A stretch of 44,870 bases of DNA from Flavobacterium sp. DG2-3 (GTDB lineage Bacteria; Bacteroidota; Bacteroidia; Flavobacteriales; Flavobacteriaceae), in assembly GCF_030730925.1 (NCBI RefSeq), contig NZ_JAVAMB010000029.1, forward strand, positions 1-44,870, given 5' to 3'. The notes beneath the pieces were generated by a model. The model was not told the origin of the DNA, did no database searches, and worked only from the letters and a program-made list of their open reading frames with translations. Numbering within the stretch: the stretch's first letter is position 1; each line of letters begins with the position of its first letter. A program made the translations under genes and the position numbers. This document shows, piece by piece, positions 1 through 8,187 of the stretch.

Positions 1-4
1 CATC

Positions 5-37
5 GTAACAAAATTTATTAAAGTTAAATTTTGTTAC
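5..37. repeat. perfect 12-bp inverted repeat at window edge
   Basis: Bases 5-16 (GTAACAAAATTT) pair perfectly with 26-37 around a 9-base loop. It lies about 180 bases past the stop of the minus-strand hydrolase. It could be a terminator for that gene or for an unseen gene to the left; there is no long T-tract. Confidence 0.5.
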
Positions 38-57
38 CGAATTATCTAACCTTTACA

Positions 58-151
58 ATTTCGACGAAGGAGAAATCACACGCGGCTTTCCGTAAAGTTT
101 GTCACCAATCTTTGTAGAGTTTCTAGTGTGATTTCTCCCTCCGGTCGAAAT
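58..151. repeat. long inverted-repeat element (ATTTCGAC...GTGTGATTTCTCC family)
   Basis: Arms 58-81 and 126-151 are nearly complementary, around a core containing CCAATCTTTGTAGAGTTTC. The same core recurs inside the long palindrome at 27859-27952, and a left-arm fragment recurs at about 27650-27710. This is a dispersed intergenic family. Bases 171-201 hold a second short module (GCGATAGCGAACAGGCGAAG) that recurs inverted at 28052-28077. Confidence 0.7.
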
Positions 152-218
152 GACAAGTAAACTTGGAATTTGAACCCGAGCGATAGCGAACAGGCGAAGC
201 AATTTAAAATATTGGAAT

Positions 219-983
219 TTAATTTTTCGAAGCATCAACAATCACATTTGCCACTTTCTCTGGCTGAGAAATAAACACCACGTGACTACCTTTAATCTGC
301 GTGATTTTGGTGTTAGAACGTTTGTACATCGCACGTTCGATATCAGGATTGATACTTTTATCTTCAGTCGCTACGATTCCGTAAGAAGGTTTAGTTCTCC
401 AAGCCGCTTTAGTTATTTTTGTTAAAAACCCTTGTGCATGAAAAGCGCCTTGCGAAGCATACATAAAATCGGCTTGTTCTTTGCTCAAATCGCCCGCAAA
501 ACCAGCGTGGAATTTAGCTTTGTCATAATATGCAATTCCTTTTTCATCTGGAGCCAATACACCATTTTCTGGAGCTGGAGGAGCAGTTTGTAACCATTGA
601 ACAGAATTTTCTCCATTATCAGGCTGTAAAGCCGCTACGTAAACCAAAGCCGCTACTTTCGGGTGATTTCCAGCTTCTGTAATTACAGTTCCACCCCAAG
701 AATGCCCCACCAAAATTGTTGGTCCGTCTTGTTTGTCTAAAGCTAAGTTTGTAGCATTCACATCATCCTCCAAAGAACTCAACGGATTCTGAACGATGGT
801 TACATTATAGCCTTTTTTAGTCAAAACCTTGTATAAACCCTGCCATCCAGATCCATCTGCAAAAGCACCGTGAACCAATACGACATTTTTAATTTTAGGG
901 TTAGTTTGTGCGTTTACGTTTGTGAATGCTATACTAAAAATTATTACTGCGAATGCTAAAAAGCTTTTAAATATTGTTTTCAT
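219..983 (-). CDS. secreted alpha/beta hydrolase
   Basis: 254 residues. An N-terminal hydrophobic stretch ending near ANVNAQ suggests a Sec signal peptide, so the enzyme probably acts in the periplasm. The alpha/beta-hydrolase signals are the oxyanion motif VHGAFADGSGW (about 38-47), the nucleophile elbow GHSWGG with Ser95, and a late GSHVVF that supplies the catalytic His near 233. It fits the AB_hydrolase_6 type often annotated as an esterase or chloroperoxidase-like enzyme; the substrate is unknown. It is a single gene transcribed leftward, separated from the OsmC gene by a repeat-filled gap. Fold and secretion are fairly certain; reaction is not. Confidence 0.85.
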   Translation of the reverse strand: MKTIFKSFLAFAVIIFSIAFTNVNAQTNPKIKNVVLVHGAFADGSGWQGLYKVLTKKGYNVTIVQNPLSSLEDDVNATNLALDKQDGPTILVGHSWGGTVITEAGNHPKVAALVYVAALQPDNGENSVQWLQTAPPAPENGVLAPDEKGIAYYDKAKFHAGFAGDLSKEQADFMYASQGAFHAQGFLTKITKAAWRTKPSYGIVATEDKSINPDIERAMYKRSNTKITQIKGSHVVFISQPEKVANVIVDASKN

Positions 984-1249
984 TTTTATAAAATTTTAGA
1001 TTGTTGATTTTGATTATTTGTTGGAATTCCGTTTCCCCACAGTTTTGTCATTCCGCGGAACGAGGAATCTTCGCAAGTAGCTCCGCAAAGATTGGTGATA
1101 TTCTTTGAAGAATTTCTGGTTCATCCTTCGACTCCGCTCAGGAGGACAAAGCTTTGTACGAAATGAGTTATAGCGAAAATACTAAGCAAATCACACAAGT
1201 AATTCCGCAAAGTGATTTGGAATTTGGAATTTTAAAATTTGGAATTTAT
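984..1249. repeat. composite intergenic repeats, no gene seen
   Basis: This stretch mixes fragments of dispersed families: GGAATCTTCGCAAGTAGCTCCGCAAAGATTGG (about 1070-1100), half of the CTTCGACTCCGCTCAGGA palindrome (about 1128-1145), and AATTTGGAATTT runs next to 1249. No reading frame with recognisable content was seen. Confidence 0.55.
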
Positions 1250-1666
1250 TTATAATAAAGTGATTGCTAAACTAATCTCAGTATTCAACAACTTAGAAAT
1301 TGGACAAATTTCTTTTGCTTTTTGTGCAGTTTGCTGAAACTCTTCTGCAGAAATTCCAGGTACTTTTCCGGTAAGTTCTAACTGAATTAAAGTAATAGTT
1401 CCGTCTTCAAAAGTTACTTTAGCGGTAGTGTCTAAATCTTCTGGAACGAAACCAGCTTCAGATAATAAAAAGCTTAATTGCATTGTAAAACAGCCAGAAT
1501 GCGCTGCTGCGATTAATTCCTCAGGATTGGTTCCAACACCTTGCTCAAAACGAGTTTTGAATGATAATTGCGCATTGTCTAAAGTTGTGCTTTGTGTACT
1601 AATGGTTCCTTTTCCTTCCATTCCTGTACCTTTCCAGTTTGCGTTTGCTCTTCTTGTAAATTTCAT
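1250..1666 (-). CDS. OsmC-family thiol peroxidase
   Basis: 138 residues from the chosen start. The frame is open further upstream, to 1729, but that part is low-complexity, while MKFTRRANANWKGTG is the usual OsmC beginning. The two redox cysteines of the family are visible: one in the SGCF motif after NPEELIAAAH, the other in EICPISKLL. OsmC proteins reduce organic hydroperoxides in the cytoplasm, the peroxidatic Cys being attacked and then resolved by the second. The length is typical. A second family member, of the Ohr subgroup, lies at 14411-14821. The gene appears monocistronic. Confidence 0.9.
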   Translation of the reverse strand: MKFTRRANANWKGTGMEGKGTISTQSTTLDNAQLSFKTRFEQGVGTNPEELIAAAHSGCFTMQLSFLLSEAGFVPEDLDTTAKVTFEDGTITLIQLELTGKVPGISAEEFQQTAQKAKEICPISKLLNTEISLAITLL

Positions 1667-2059
1667 GATTTTTATTTTTAAATTATTTTTTAAGATGTTC
1701 AAATCGTTTCTTTGATTTTGATGAGACAAAGGTATAGGGAAGCTCTTTATTAATCAAATTAATAATTTTTAGTAGTTATAAAATTTGTTTATAATTATTA
1801 AATGAGATATGTGTAGGGTAGAAAGGTGGAGTAAAATAAATATGAAGAGCGGAAGTTTTAGCAAAAATGGCTTCCTATTTTAATAGTGAAGATTCTGGGT
1901 TTATTATTCTGGCAATTTTATTATAGATGGTGGTGATGAGTTTTCAGGGTAAAAATTTGATTTTATTGATATGAAAAAGAGTCTGCTTATTATGGCAGAC
2001 TCTTTCCATTTTAGTTTCTTATTCTCAAGTTTATACTAGAATTATTAAAACTATTAATT
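1667..2059. other. AT-rich gap between OsmC gene and defence-like operon
   Basis: No gene is seen. Apart from the hairpin at 1976-2005 the stretch is AT-rich sequence that contains the OsmC promoter region (minus strand, around 1680-1780) and probably the left edge of the inserted island. Confidence 0.5.
1976..2005 (-). terminator. rho-independent terminator of the methyltransferase operon
   Basis: A perfect 11-bp stem (AAAGAGTCTGC 1976-1986 with 1995-2005) and 8-base loop lie about 55 bases past the methyltransferase stop. Read on the minus strand the stem runs into a T-tract (CTTTTTC), so it should end the leftward operon. Confidence 0.8.
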
Positions 2060-3736
2060 TTATATGTTATTGTTTTTTTTACTCTTATTCGTGTTATTCT
2101 TTTTTATTCTTCTATTTACTAATTTTATCCATATTTCTCTTAATCTATTATTATCGATATTTTTAAGAAGTAGATTATCTGTAAAATTCAAGATTTTGTG
2201 TATAGATTGATTTTCTCGGATCATATTGTCTAATTTTGTAAAATCATCTTCACTTATTATATCGCAATAAGGAATAGATAAATTTTTAAATTCATTAGGA
2301 ACTAATTCTAATACGCCACCACCATAAAATCTTCCTTCTAATTCTGCTAATACAAAAGTTAAGGTGTTATAAAATGAAAAAGCTAAGTTTTTAATATTGT
2401 ATGGATCTTTAGTTTGTAATCTATAAAAAGAATCAGTAACCAATGCGTCTGCTGAATTAACAATTATTTTGGGAAATAAATGAGATCTTTTTACAAAAAG
2501 ACCTTCAGAATACCATATGCTGGGGATATGATACCAATTTTCTCTTTTTGTCATTTTATATCTTTTATGAAGCTCTCCTGATAAATCATCTTTTTTTTCT
2601 TCTCCCTTTAAAATATATTTAATAGCAATTTTATTTAGTTTAGTCTTTGGGATATTTGGAAATTGAACTAAAGAGACTCGCTCATTTTTATCTAATAGAT
2701 TTTTATAGTCATTTTTTGTAAAATCCAAGCTATTCGATAAAATAGATCCTTTAGGTAAAATAGGCTTAATTAAATCTTCAATTTCATTTAATTGATTATC
2801 TAAAACTTCTGAATTTCTTATGATAAAATAGTCATTAGCAGCTGAGACAATTCCAACTTGAGCTTTTTCGCAATATTCTTTTATAGGTTTAAATTGATTT
2901 TTTAAACCTTCAATAAAATTTAAATCCTCATCACTCAAAATATAATTTGTCCATTTGTCTAGTGAAAACCGATGAATATTACTATGGAGTTCCGTGAATC
3001 TAGGTTCATTTAAATCTTCTAAAGACTCTACTTGGTAAAAAGAAACACCATGGTCTAATTTATTTTCAATTCCCTTAATTCCTATTAATGCTACTACATC
3101 TTGTTGAATTCCTTCAAAAATGAGTTCATTAAAAGCAAAAATCTCTACTCGATCAAATTCATTTTGAATTAATTTTCGTAATTCTTTTGTATAATTGACA
3201 TGCATAATTTCCGCTGGAATTACGAAACACATTATTCCGTCATTTTTTAAACTCATTATTGCAGATTCAACAAATGCAGTCCAAAGATTGTTTATTTTGC
3301 TTTTTGTTTTTATTTGTGAGTTGTATTTCAGCATTTTAAGATGAACAGCTTCACAATTTAAAATTTGATTTTCCTCCATGTTTTTTTTTCTTACATATGG
3401 AGGATTTCCGAATATTAGAGAATATTTAAGTTTGTTATTTAGAAAAAAATTTAAGTAATCATCATTGATGGCTTTTAATTTGGATGATTTAGGAATTAAT
3501 GAAACAGTTTTGTTTAGTTCACTCTTATCTATATCACAAATTGTCAAATCAATTGAGTTATATTTATTTAAATTACTCTTGCTAAAGAAAGAGCTAATGA
3601 ATTGACCATCGCCACAACTTGGTTCAAGAATTGATAAATTTTTACTATTTAAGTAATTATTTGAAATATGCGAAACTAAAAAATCTGATAGAATTTTAGG
3701 TGTATAGTATGAGCCCGATCTTTTTTTGTCTTTCAT
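2060..3736 (-). CDS. gamma-class adenine-N6 DNA methyltransferase
   Basis: 558 residues. Motifs appear in gamma-class order: motif X GSYYTP (about 8-13), SAM-binding motif I LEPSCGDG (37-44), and the catalytic motif IV NPPY (111-114), which marks amino-group methylation of adenine. The C-terminal half, about 280-530, looks like the TaqI/Eco57I-type target-recognition region. It should methylate adenine in a specific DNA sequence without a separate specificity subunit. Its start overlaps the HNH gene stop by 4 bases (ATGA), so the two are translationally coupled. It is the last gene of the four-gene operon and is strongly AT-rich. No nuclease domain is evident, so the HNH protein is the likely cutting partner. 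Confidence 0.9.
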   Translation of the reverse strand: MKDKKRSGSYYTPKILSDFLVSHISNNYLNSKNLSILEPSCGDGQFISSFFSKSNLNKYNSIDLTICDIDKSELNKTVSLIPKSSKLKAINDDYLNFFLNNKLKYSLIFGNPPYVRKKNMEENQILNCEAVHLKMLKYNSQIKTKSKINNLWTAFVESAIMSLKNDGIMCFVIPAEIMHVNYTKELRKLIQNEFDRVEIFAFNELIFEGIQQDVVALIGIKGIENKLDHGVSFYQVESLEDLNEPRFTELHSNIHRFSLDKWTNYILSDEDLNFIEGLKNQFKPIKEYCEKAQVGIVSAANDYFIIRNSEVLDNQLNEIEDLIKPILPKGSILSNSLDFTKNDYKNLLDKNERVSLVQFPNIPKTKLNKIAIKYILKGEEKKDDLSGELHKRYKMTKRENWYHIPSIWYSEGLFVKRSHLFPKIIVNSADALVTDSFYRLQTKDPYNIKNLAFSFYNTLTFVLAELEGRFYGGGVLELVPNEFKNLSIPYCDIISEDDFTKLDNMIRENQSIHKILNFTDNLLLKNIDNNRLREIWIKLVNRRIKKNNTNKSKKNNNI

Positions 3737-4308
3737 TTAAAAATTTTATTCAAAAATTCTTCTTCAATTATGTAAAGTGCTAGTAAACAGTCTTTAAGTT
3801 CTTGTGTCTCACCTTCACTTCTCATTATATTTCTGCACTCATCAATTGAATTTCTTATGTCTTCTAATAACCAAAATATAGTATGTTGAATATTAAATAA
3901 GGATAATTCTCTGTAAATCCATTTACCAATGTTTGAGGTCCAATTTATATCTCCATCTGTGTGTCTTATAAAATGTGTGTCATACTCTTCATTACAAGGA
4001 TCAATAAAACCTTCTTCATTCACTATACTGATATTTTCATCATCAGAAATCCATTTGCCAGACTTAGATCTATTACAAGATTTACATGAATAAACTAAGT
4101 TTTTATATTCGTTTGTTTTAATTTCATTTAATACTCTTTGAGGAACAAAATGGTCAATTTCGAAATCATTATTTCTTCTTTTATCGAATGAACCGCAATA
4201 TCCACAACGAAGTTTAAAATCTTCTTTTAGCTCAAGGAAATATTCTCGATAATCAGATTTGTTTGCAATATGAAGTCTTCGTGCAGGAGGTGTACGTCTA
4301 AAACTCAT
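3733..4308 (-). CDS. HNH endonuclease
   Basis: 191 residues. A complete zinc-supported HNH core is visible: C35-x2-C38, the catalytic pair D52-H53 in FEIDHFVPQ, then C75-x2-C78-N79 followed by K82. Residues about 110-191 form a helical C-terminal part I do not recognise. HNH proteins nick or cut DNA using one divalent metal. The arrangement recalls stand-alone HNH subunits of defence systems such as PtuB of Septu, which also pair with an ATPase, though here the ATPase is of the GHKL type. It starts 5 bases after the receiver gene and overlaps the methyltransferase by 4 bases, so it is probably the effector of the operon. Confidence 0.88.
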   Translation of the reverse strand: MSFRRTPPARRLHIANKSDYREYFLELKEDFKLRCGYCGSFDKRRNNDFEIDHFVPQRVLNEIKTNEYKNLVYSCKSCNRSKSGKWISDDENISIVNEEGFIDPCNEEYDTHFIRHTDGDINWTSNIGKWIYRELSLFNIQHTIFWLLEDIRNSIDECRNIMRSEGETQELKDCLLALYIIEEEFLNKIFK

Positions 4309-4313
4309 AATCT

Positions 4314-4958
4314 TTAAGCCTTTCTATATTTAGATAGAATTTCGTTTACTTTTTTATTTGCATCATGTAATTCATCGATATAGGCTTTTTGCTCTAAAAC
4401 TTCATGAATATCAATTATTCTAGTATCGATGGACATTAAAAATTTTTTCGCAATGAATAATTGATTTTCTTCATCTATATTTAAAGGTTCCATTCTTTTT
4501 TTTTCTTTTAACTTTTGTAAGGTTTCATTAGCTTTACTTATATCTTCATTATAATTATCAATTAAGGCTTTTAACTTATGTCTGAAATTTCTGCTTCTGT
4601 CAGTGTCTGTTTTAATCGATTTGTCATTTATCATATACATAATCTCATTTTCAACTTCAGGAATAACCTTGTCTTCCTTTGCTGTATAAATTATTTTTGG
4701 AAAATGTGGTCTGATCTTATGTATTCTTTCAATTATTTCATTTCCTTCAAACTGAACTCCGATATCGGAAAGGTGGTAGTCAACAACAATGCAATGAATT
4801 TTAGATGCTAGAATTTCCTCAATTAAATTATCTAATGAAGTGTTTTGATTTACATCAAACATAACAACCTCAAACATATCTTCTTGTGTTATTAAATTCG
4901 CAAAATCAATTCTTTCTCCTTCCTTTTCGTCAATGTAACCAATTAAATATTTTGCCAT
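4314..4958 (-). CDS. response-regulator receiver protein with helical output, no DNA-binding domain
   Basis: 214 residues. The first about 120 residues look like a receiver domain: acidic D10/E11 at the end of strand 1, phospho-acceptor D60 in CIVVDYHLSD, T92 in IIYTAKEDK and conserved K113 in MINDKS. The remainder is charged and helical, probably coiled coil (about 135-214), with no HTH, LytTR, GGDEF or enzyme signature. It sits 6 bases after the kinase gene and 5 before the HNH gene. By position it is the partner of the upstream kinase and could pass a phosphorylation-dependent conformational signal to the nuclease or methyltransferase. The receiver call is fairly firm; the role is inference. 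Confidence 0.8.
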   Translation of the reverse strand: MAKYLIGYIDEKEGERIDFANLITQEDMFEVVMFDVNQNTSLDNLIEEILASKIHCIVVDYHLSDIGVQFEGNEIIERIHKIRPHFPKIIYTAKEDKVIPEVENEIMYMINDKSIKTDTDRSRNFRHKLKALIDNYNEDISKANETLQKLKEKKRMEPLNIDEENQLFIAKKFLMSIDTRIIDIHEVLEQKAYIDELHDANKKVNEILSKYRKA

Positions 4959-4964
4959 TTTAAT

Positions 4965-7475
4965 TTACTTTTTAAATGATATTTTTATCTTAAAACCTTG
5001 CTCAGAATTCATGATTTCTACAGTTCCTTTGTAATCATCAATTACATTTTTAACAATATACATTCCTAAACCCGTTCCAATATTATTTCCTTTTCTATCT
5101 TTTTTTGTTGTAACCATTGGTTGGAAAATTTCTTCTGGATGCGAAAAAACATCTGATAAGCCTATTCCATTATCACTATAGATGATTTCAATTTGTTCAG
5201 AAACATTAATCCAATCAATAATAATTTCTCTATTGTATTTTTCTCGTCTTAATTTAAATGCTTCTAAAGAATTTGTGAGTAAATTATTAAAAATTGAATC
5301 CATGTCTATTTCAAAGGCTTTAATAGAATTGTTAATGTTTTTGTCACCTTTCAATATTACATTAACATTTCTTTCTTTTAAAACGAAACTCCAGTTTTCT
5401 TTCCACTTTTCAAAATAACTTCCATAATTTAAAGTCTTACGTTTTCTCTTATCCATTTTTATTGCATTCAAAGAATAATCAAGCCATCCTTTCAAATTGT
5501 GATGATCCTCAGAAATATGTTTAATTAATGTAAATGGATTTTTATAATCTGGTAGCCCAATTATAATATCATTTGATATTAATGATTTCAAATGATTTTG
5601 TAAAAACTCTAATCTTGGAATTAAATTATTACTGATTGATTTTAACTCGTGATCAAATGAAGCTACAATTAAACCAAGGCTTGCTAAGCTTCTGGATAAT
5701 CTTAATTCAATATCTTTTTCATTTTCTTCGTTGTTTACACGTTCATCCTCTTCCTGTGAAAATTCCTTTAACTTCTCTAAAATTAAATCTTTAGTCTCAC
5801 TATCTGCTTTTGTTTCATTTGAATTATTGTCTCTAGCTTGAACAATTTGATTAGCAATTTCTAATGCTTTTCTTTGTAATTCTTCCTCTTTAATTATCTC
5901 TAATTTTCTTTTTCTTTCTAAGAAAAAGGGATTTAATATTCTGCTTCGATCATATTCAAATTCATTTATTATACCGATAATTATTTCTTTAAATGTTTCA
6001 AAACTCGTATTTTCAATCAATGAACTACGATCAGATTTATCTCGTAATTCGGGATTTGTTACTCTCGATATATTTATTATTCCAGCGATTTGTCTTGATC
6101 GAACCCTCCAATCGCCAATTCTTTGTCCTGCACTTGCTGGACTTGAAGCTTGTCTTTTTCCTAAATCTAACCAGTCATCTCCAGGTTCTCCGTATGGTCT
6201 TACTCTAAAATGATCTCTATATATTTTAACGCCACCAAAATTTTCAAAAGATTTTTTGATTGACTCATAATCTTTTTCTTGATAGGGATAACTGAGCTTA
6301 TCGTCTTTGTTTGGTTTTGATAGTTTTGTAAAGTAAAAAGAAAACCTAAAACTACCGACATCCGCTAATTGTTTTTGACTGTCTTCAAGTCTCCACTTTA
6401 GAATTTTATTAATACTTTTCTTGTATTCAAATGTTTTTCGCTCTAGAGTTTTTAGGTTATAAGGAGCAGACTCATTATCTAGAATATTTGAAAAATTTTC
6501 ATCATAAATTTTCAAGTCTAGTTCCTCTCTAGTTATTTTTATGGTTACATCTAAGTTTTTTGAATCGTAAAAAGAATCAATTTTATAATCAAAATCATTA
6601 AAGAAAGCTGTAGAAACATTTCCATACTCTTTACTATTTTGTAAATGAATCAAGTTTATACTAAAGACTCCCAATTCTATTGGAGGGATTAGTGATTCCA
6701 GGCTCTTATGTAATTTTTTTATTTCAATATTATCCCAAATATCTCTTGGGCTATTAATTTTTATTATTGTTCCTGATTGAAAATCCTTATTTTCTAATAC
6801 TTCATTTAATGATTCATTTTTTAGATCAGTCTTTAAGACGTCAAGTAAATTTAAATCACTCATATTTGTTAAATCAGCCTGTACTTCTGATAAGAGTTTC
6901 GATTGATCTTCAAATTGACTCCAATCCATTTTCCATTCAAATCCAGAAGAACTTTTAATGTTTTTCGTCAAAATTGTCGAAAACTTACCTAATCTATCTA
7001 AGGCAAATCTACCAAGTCCTTTAGCTCCAGTTTTTATTCTCCCTTTATCAGATGTAAACTGTAATAATTTATTATCAGTACCAATTTTCATCCATTTTTC
7101 GGAAATAATACTCCTATCCATTCCTTCACCATTATCAATAATATATAAGGCATTTTTAGAATTAAAGAAATTGTTTAATTCTATTATGGAATTTTCGATT
7201 AAATCAGAATTATCGTGAAATTTATATGCATCTCCTTGTGGAATATAAAATTCAGAAATAATCCCATTTTCGGAATTGAATTGATTATATTCTTTTTGTG
7301 AGATGAGTTGTGGTACTTTGGGATATTTAAGATCAAAAACAATTATGGCATTTTTAGCGTCTGCATCATAACAGTTTTTAACTAATTCAATTATGGCACC
7401 GTCAGCTGATGCAAAATTTTCTTGACCAATAAGCCTAGCAGTTCTAGCGGTTACATCAAAACTTATTTTAGACAT
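4965..7475 (-). CDS. dual-GHKL histidine kinase with MORC/MutL-like N-terminal ATPase
   Basis: 836 residues, no signal peptide or membrane segment, so cytoplasmic. The N-terminal GHKL ATPase has an N-box with E30/N34/D37 (ELVKNCYDADA), G1 DNGEGM (114-119) and a G2-like GAKGLGRFALDRLG (150-164), the pattern of HATPase_c_3, MORC and paraMORC proteins. A middle region of about 300 residues is unassigned. Residues about 535-600 are coiled coil. The C-terminal half is a histidine kinase: H-box FDHELKS with candidate phospho-His609, N-box near N730, G1 DNGIGLSD (768-775), F-box and G2 GTGLG (about 800). It heads the operon with the receiver, HNH and methyltransferase genes. Known paraMORCs occur in restriction-modification neighbourhoods. 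The domain calls are solid; the biological role is inferred. Confidence 0.85.
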   Translation of the reverse strand: MSKISFDVTARTARLIGQENFASADGAIIELVKNCYDADAKNAIIVFDLKYPKVPQLISQKEYNQFNSENGIISEFYIPQGDAYKFHDNSDLIENSIIELNNFFNSKNALYIIDNGEGMDRSIISEKWMKIGTDNKLLQFTSDKGRIKTGAKGLGRFALDRLGKFSTILTKNIKSSSGFEWKMDWSQFEDQSKLLSEVQADLTNMSDLNLLDVLKTDLKNESLNEVLENKDFQSGTIIKINSPRDIWDNIEIKKLHKSLESLIPPIELGVFSINLIHLQNSKEYGNVSTAFFNDFDYKIDSFYDSKNLDVTIKITREELDLKIYDENFSNILDNESAPYNLKTLERKTFEYKKSINKILKWRLEDSQKQLADVGSFRFSFYFTKLSKPNKDDKLSYPYQEKDYESIKKSFENFGGVKIYRDHFRVRPYGEPGDDWLDLGKRQASSPASAGQRIGDWRVRSRQIAGIINISRVTNPELRDKSDRSSLIENTSFETFKEIIIGIINEFEYDRSRILNPFFLERKRKLEIIKEEELQRKALEIANQIVQARDNNSNETKADSETKDLILEKLKEFSQEEDERVNNEENEKDIELRLSRSLASLGLIVASFDHELKSISNNLIPRLEFLQNHLKSLISNDIIIGLPDYKNPFTLIKHISEDHHNLKGWLDYSLNAIKMDKRKRKTLNYGSYFEKWKENWSFVLKERNVNVILKGDKNINNSIKAFEIDMDSIFNNLLTNSLEAFKLRREKYNREIIIDWINVSEQIEIIYSDNGIGLSDVFSHPEEIFQPMVTTKKDRKGNNIGTGLGMYIVKNVIDDYKGTVEIMNSEQGFKIKISFKK

Positions 7476-7636
7476 CCTTAATAATTTATTTAATTCTTCT
7501 TATTTGATCAATAGATTTTGTTTTTATAATGATTCGATAAAAACGAAACTTATTTAATCTTCTTAAATCTAAGTATACAATGATATGAATATATATCGAA
7601 TTGTAATATATTTCTATATTTTTTTTAAGTTTAATT
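7476..7636 (-). promoter_or_regulatory. AT-rich leader of the kinase operon
   Basis: This 161-base gap between the small protein gene and the kinase gene is almost entirely A+T. I found no clear TAnnTTTG box on the minus strand and no terminator. Whether the operon has its own promoter or is read through from the upstream gene is open. Short frames here are low-complexity and I do not call them. Confidence 0.35.
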
Positions 7637-7975
7637 TTATAATGTTTCAAAAAAAGATTTAACATCATGTATAGAACTACTGTTGTTAAATGATGCAATT
7701 ACATTTCCTTGAATAGTTCCATCTCTAGCTTCTATATTCAAATTATCATGATTATAAACAAAGCAAAGTTTCCTACTGTCAACTTCTAGCCATAGAACAT
7801 TTTTCATTTCACCATCTCTTGACATAACTTTAATGTTATTAGTTGTTTTCCAAATGATGCCGCCGGCAATTGCAAGAGCAATTTCATTGACATTTTGAGC
7901 GTGATGATTTGCACGGTCTAATACACCAGCTAAATATTCTCGAAGTAACTCAATATTTTGTATTGTAGTTGCCAT
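7637..7975 (-). CDS. small conserved protein resembling integron cassette protein Hfx_Cass5
   Basis: 112 residues. From memory, the opening LREYLAGVLDRANHHAQNVNEIALAIAGGIIW followed by a basic/beta segment resembles the Hfx_Cass5 cassette-protein family, which I associate with gene cassettes and defence-type neighbourhoods. No catalytic motif is visible and the function is unknown. It lies 161 bases upstream of the kinase, on the same strand and in the same AT-rich tract, so it may be the first gene of the island. A perfect palindrome TACGGAAAACCGTA (8042-8055) sits about 70 bases upstream of its start. The gene is likely real; the family assignment is moderate. Confidence 0.7.
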   Translation of the reverse strand: MATTIQNIELLREYLAGVLDRANHHAQNVNEIALAIAGGIIWKTTNNIKVMSRDGEMKNVLWLEVDSRKLCFVYNHDNLNIEARDGTIQGNVIASFNNSSSIHDVKSFFETL

Positions 7976-8041
7976 AGTTTTATTTTAAAATTGAAAATAA
8001 ATTTATTTGAACAAATGTCAGAATTTAAAATCTTTGACTGA

Positions 8042-8055
8042 TACGGAAAACCGTA
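8042..8055. promoter_or_regulatory. palindrome upstream of small island gene
   Basis: TACGGAAAACCGTA is a perfect 5-bp inverted repeat around AAAA, 67 bases upstream of the start at 7975. It could be an operator. Downstream toward the gene is GACATTTG, which matches the -7 consensus at all fixed positions except the first. Confidence 0.3.
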
Positions 8056-8135
8056 AAGATTAAAATTTAGTTTCAGCAAGTCTAGCAATAATTAAAAACA
8101 AAATCACAAGTATTTACACGGTATTTTCAAAAAAG

Positions 8136-8166
8136 AAAACCCTCAATCTAAAAGAACAAGGGTTTT
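8136..8166. terminator. bidirectional terminator hairpin
   Basis: AAAACCCT (8136-8143) pairs with AGGGTTTT (8159-8166) and T-rich tracts flank both sides. It lies about 20 bases past the stop of the 76-residue minus-strand gene, so it should terminate that gene and shield the island. Confidence 0.75.
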
Positions 8167-8187
8167 AATTTTTTCAAAAAAGAAACA

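Noticed and set aside
2060..4308. Plain type II restriction-modification pair (HNH plus methyltransferase)
   Set aside because: The motifs would allow it, but the coupled kinase and receiver genes in the same operon are not explained by a simple pair, so I kept the four-gene interpretation.
7486..7698. 70-residue minus-strand frame after the small island gene
   Set aside because: Low-complexity Ile/Lys/Tyr-rich translation of AT-rich DNA that overlaps the end of the Hfx_Cass5-like gene.
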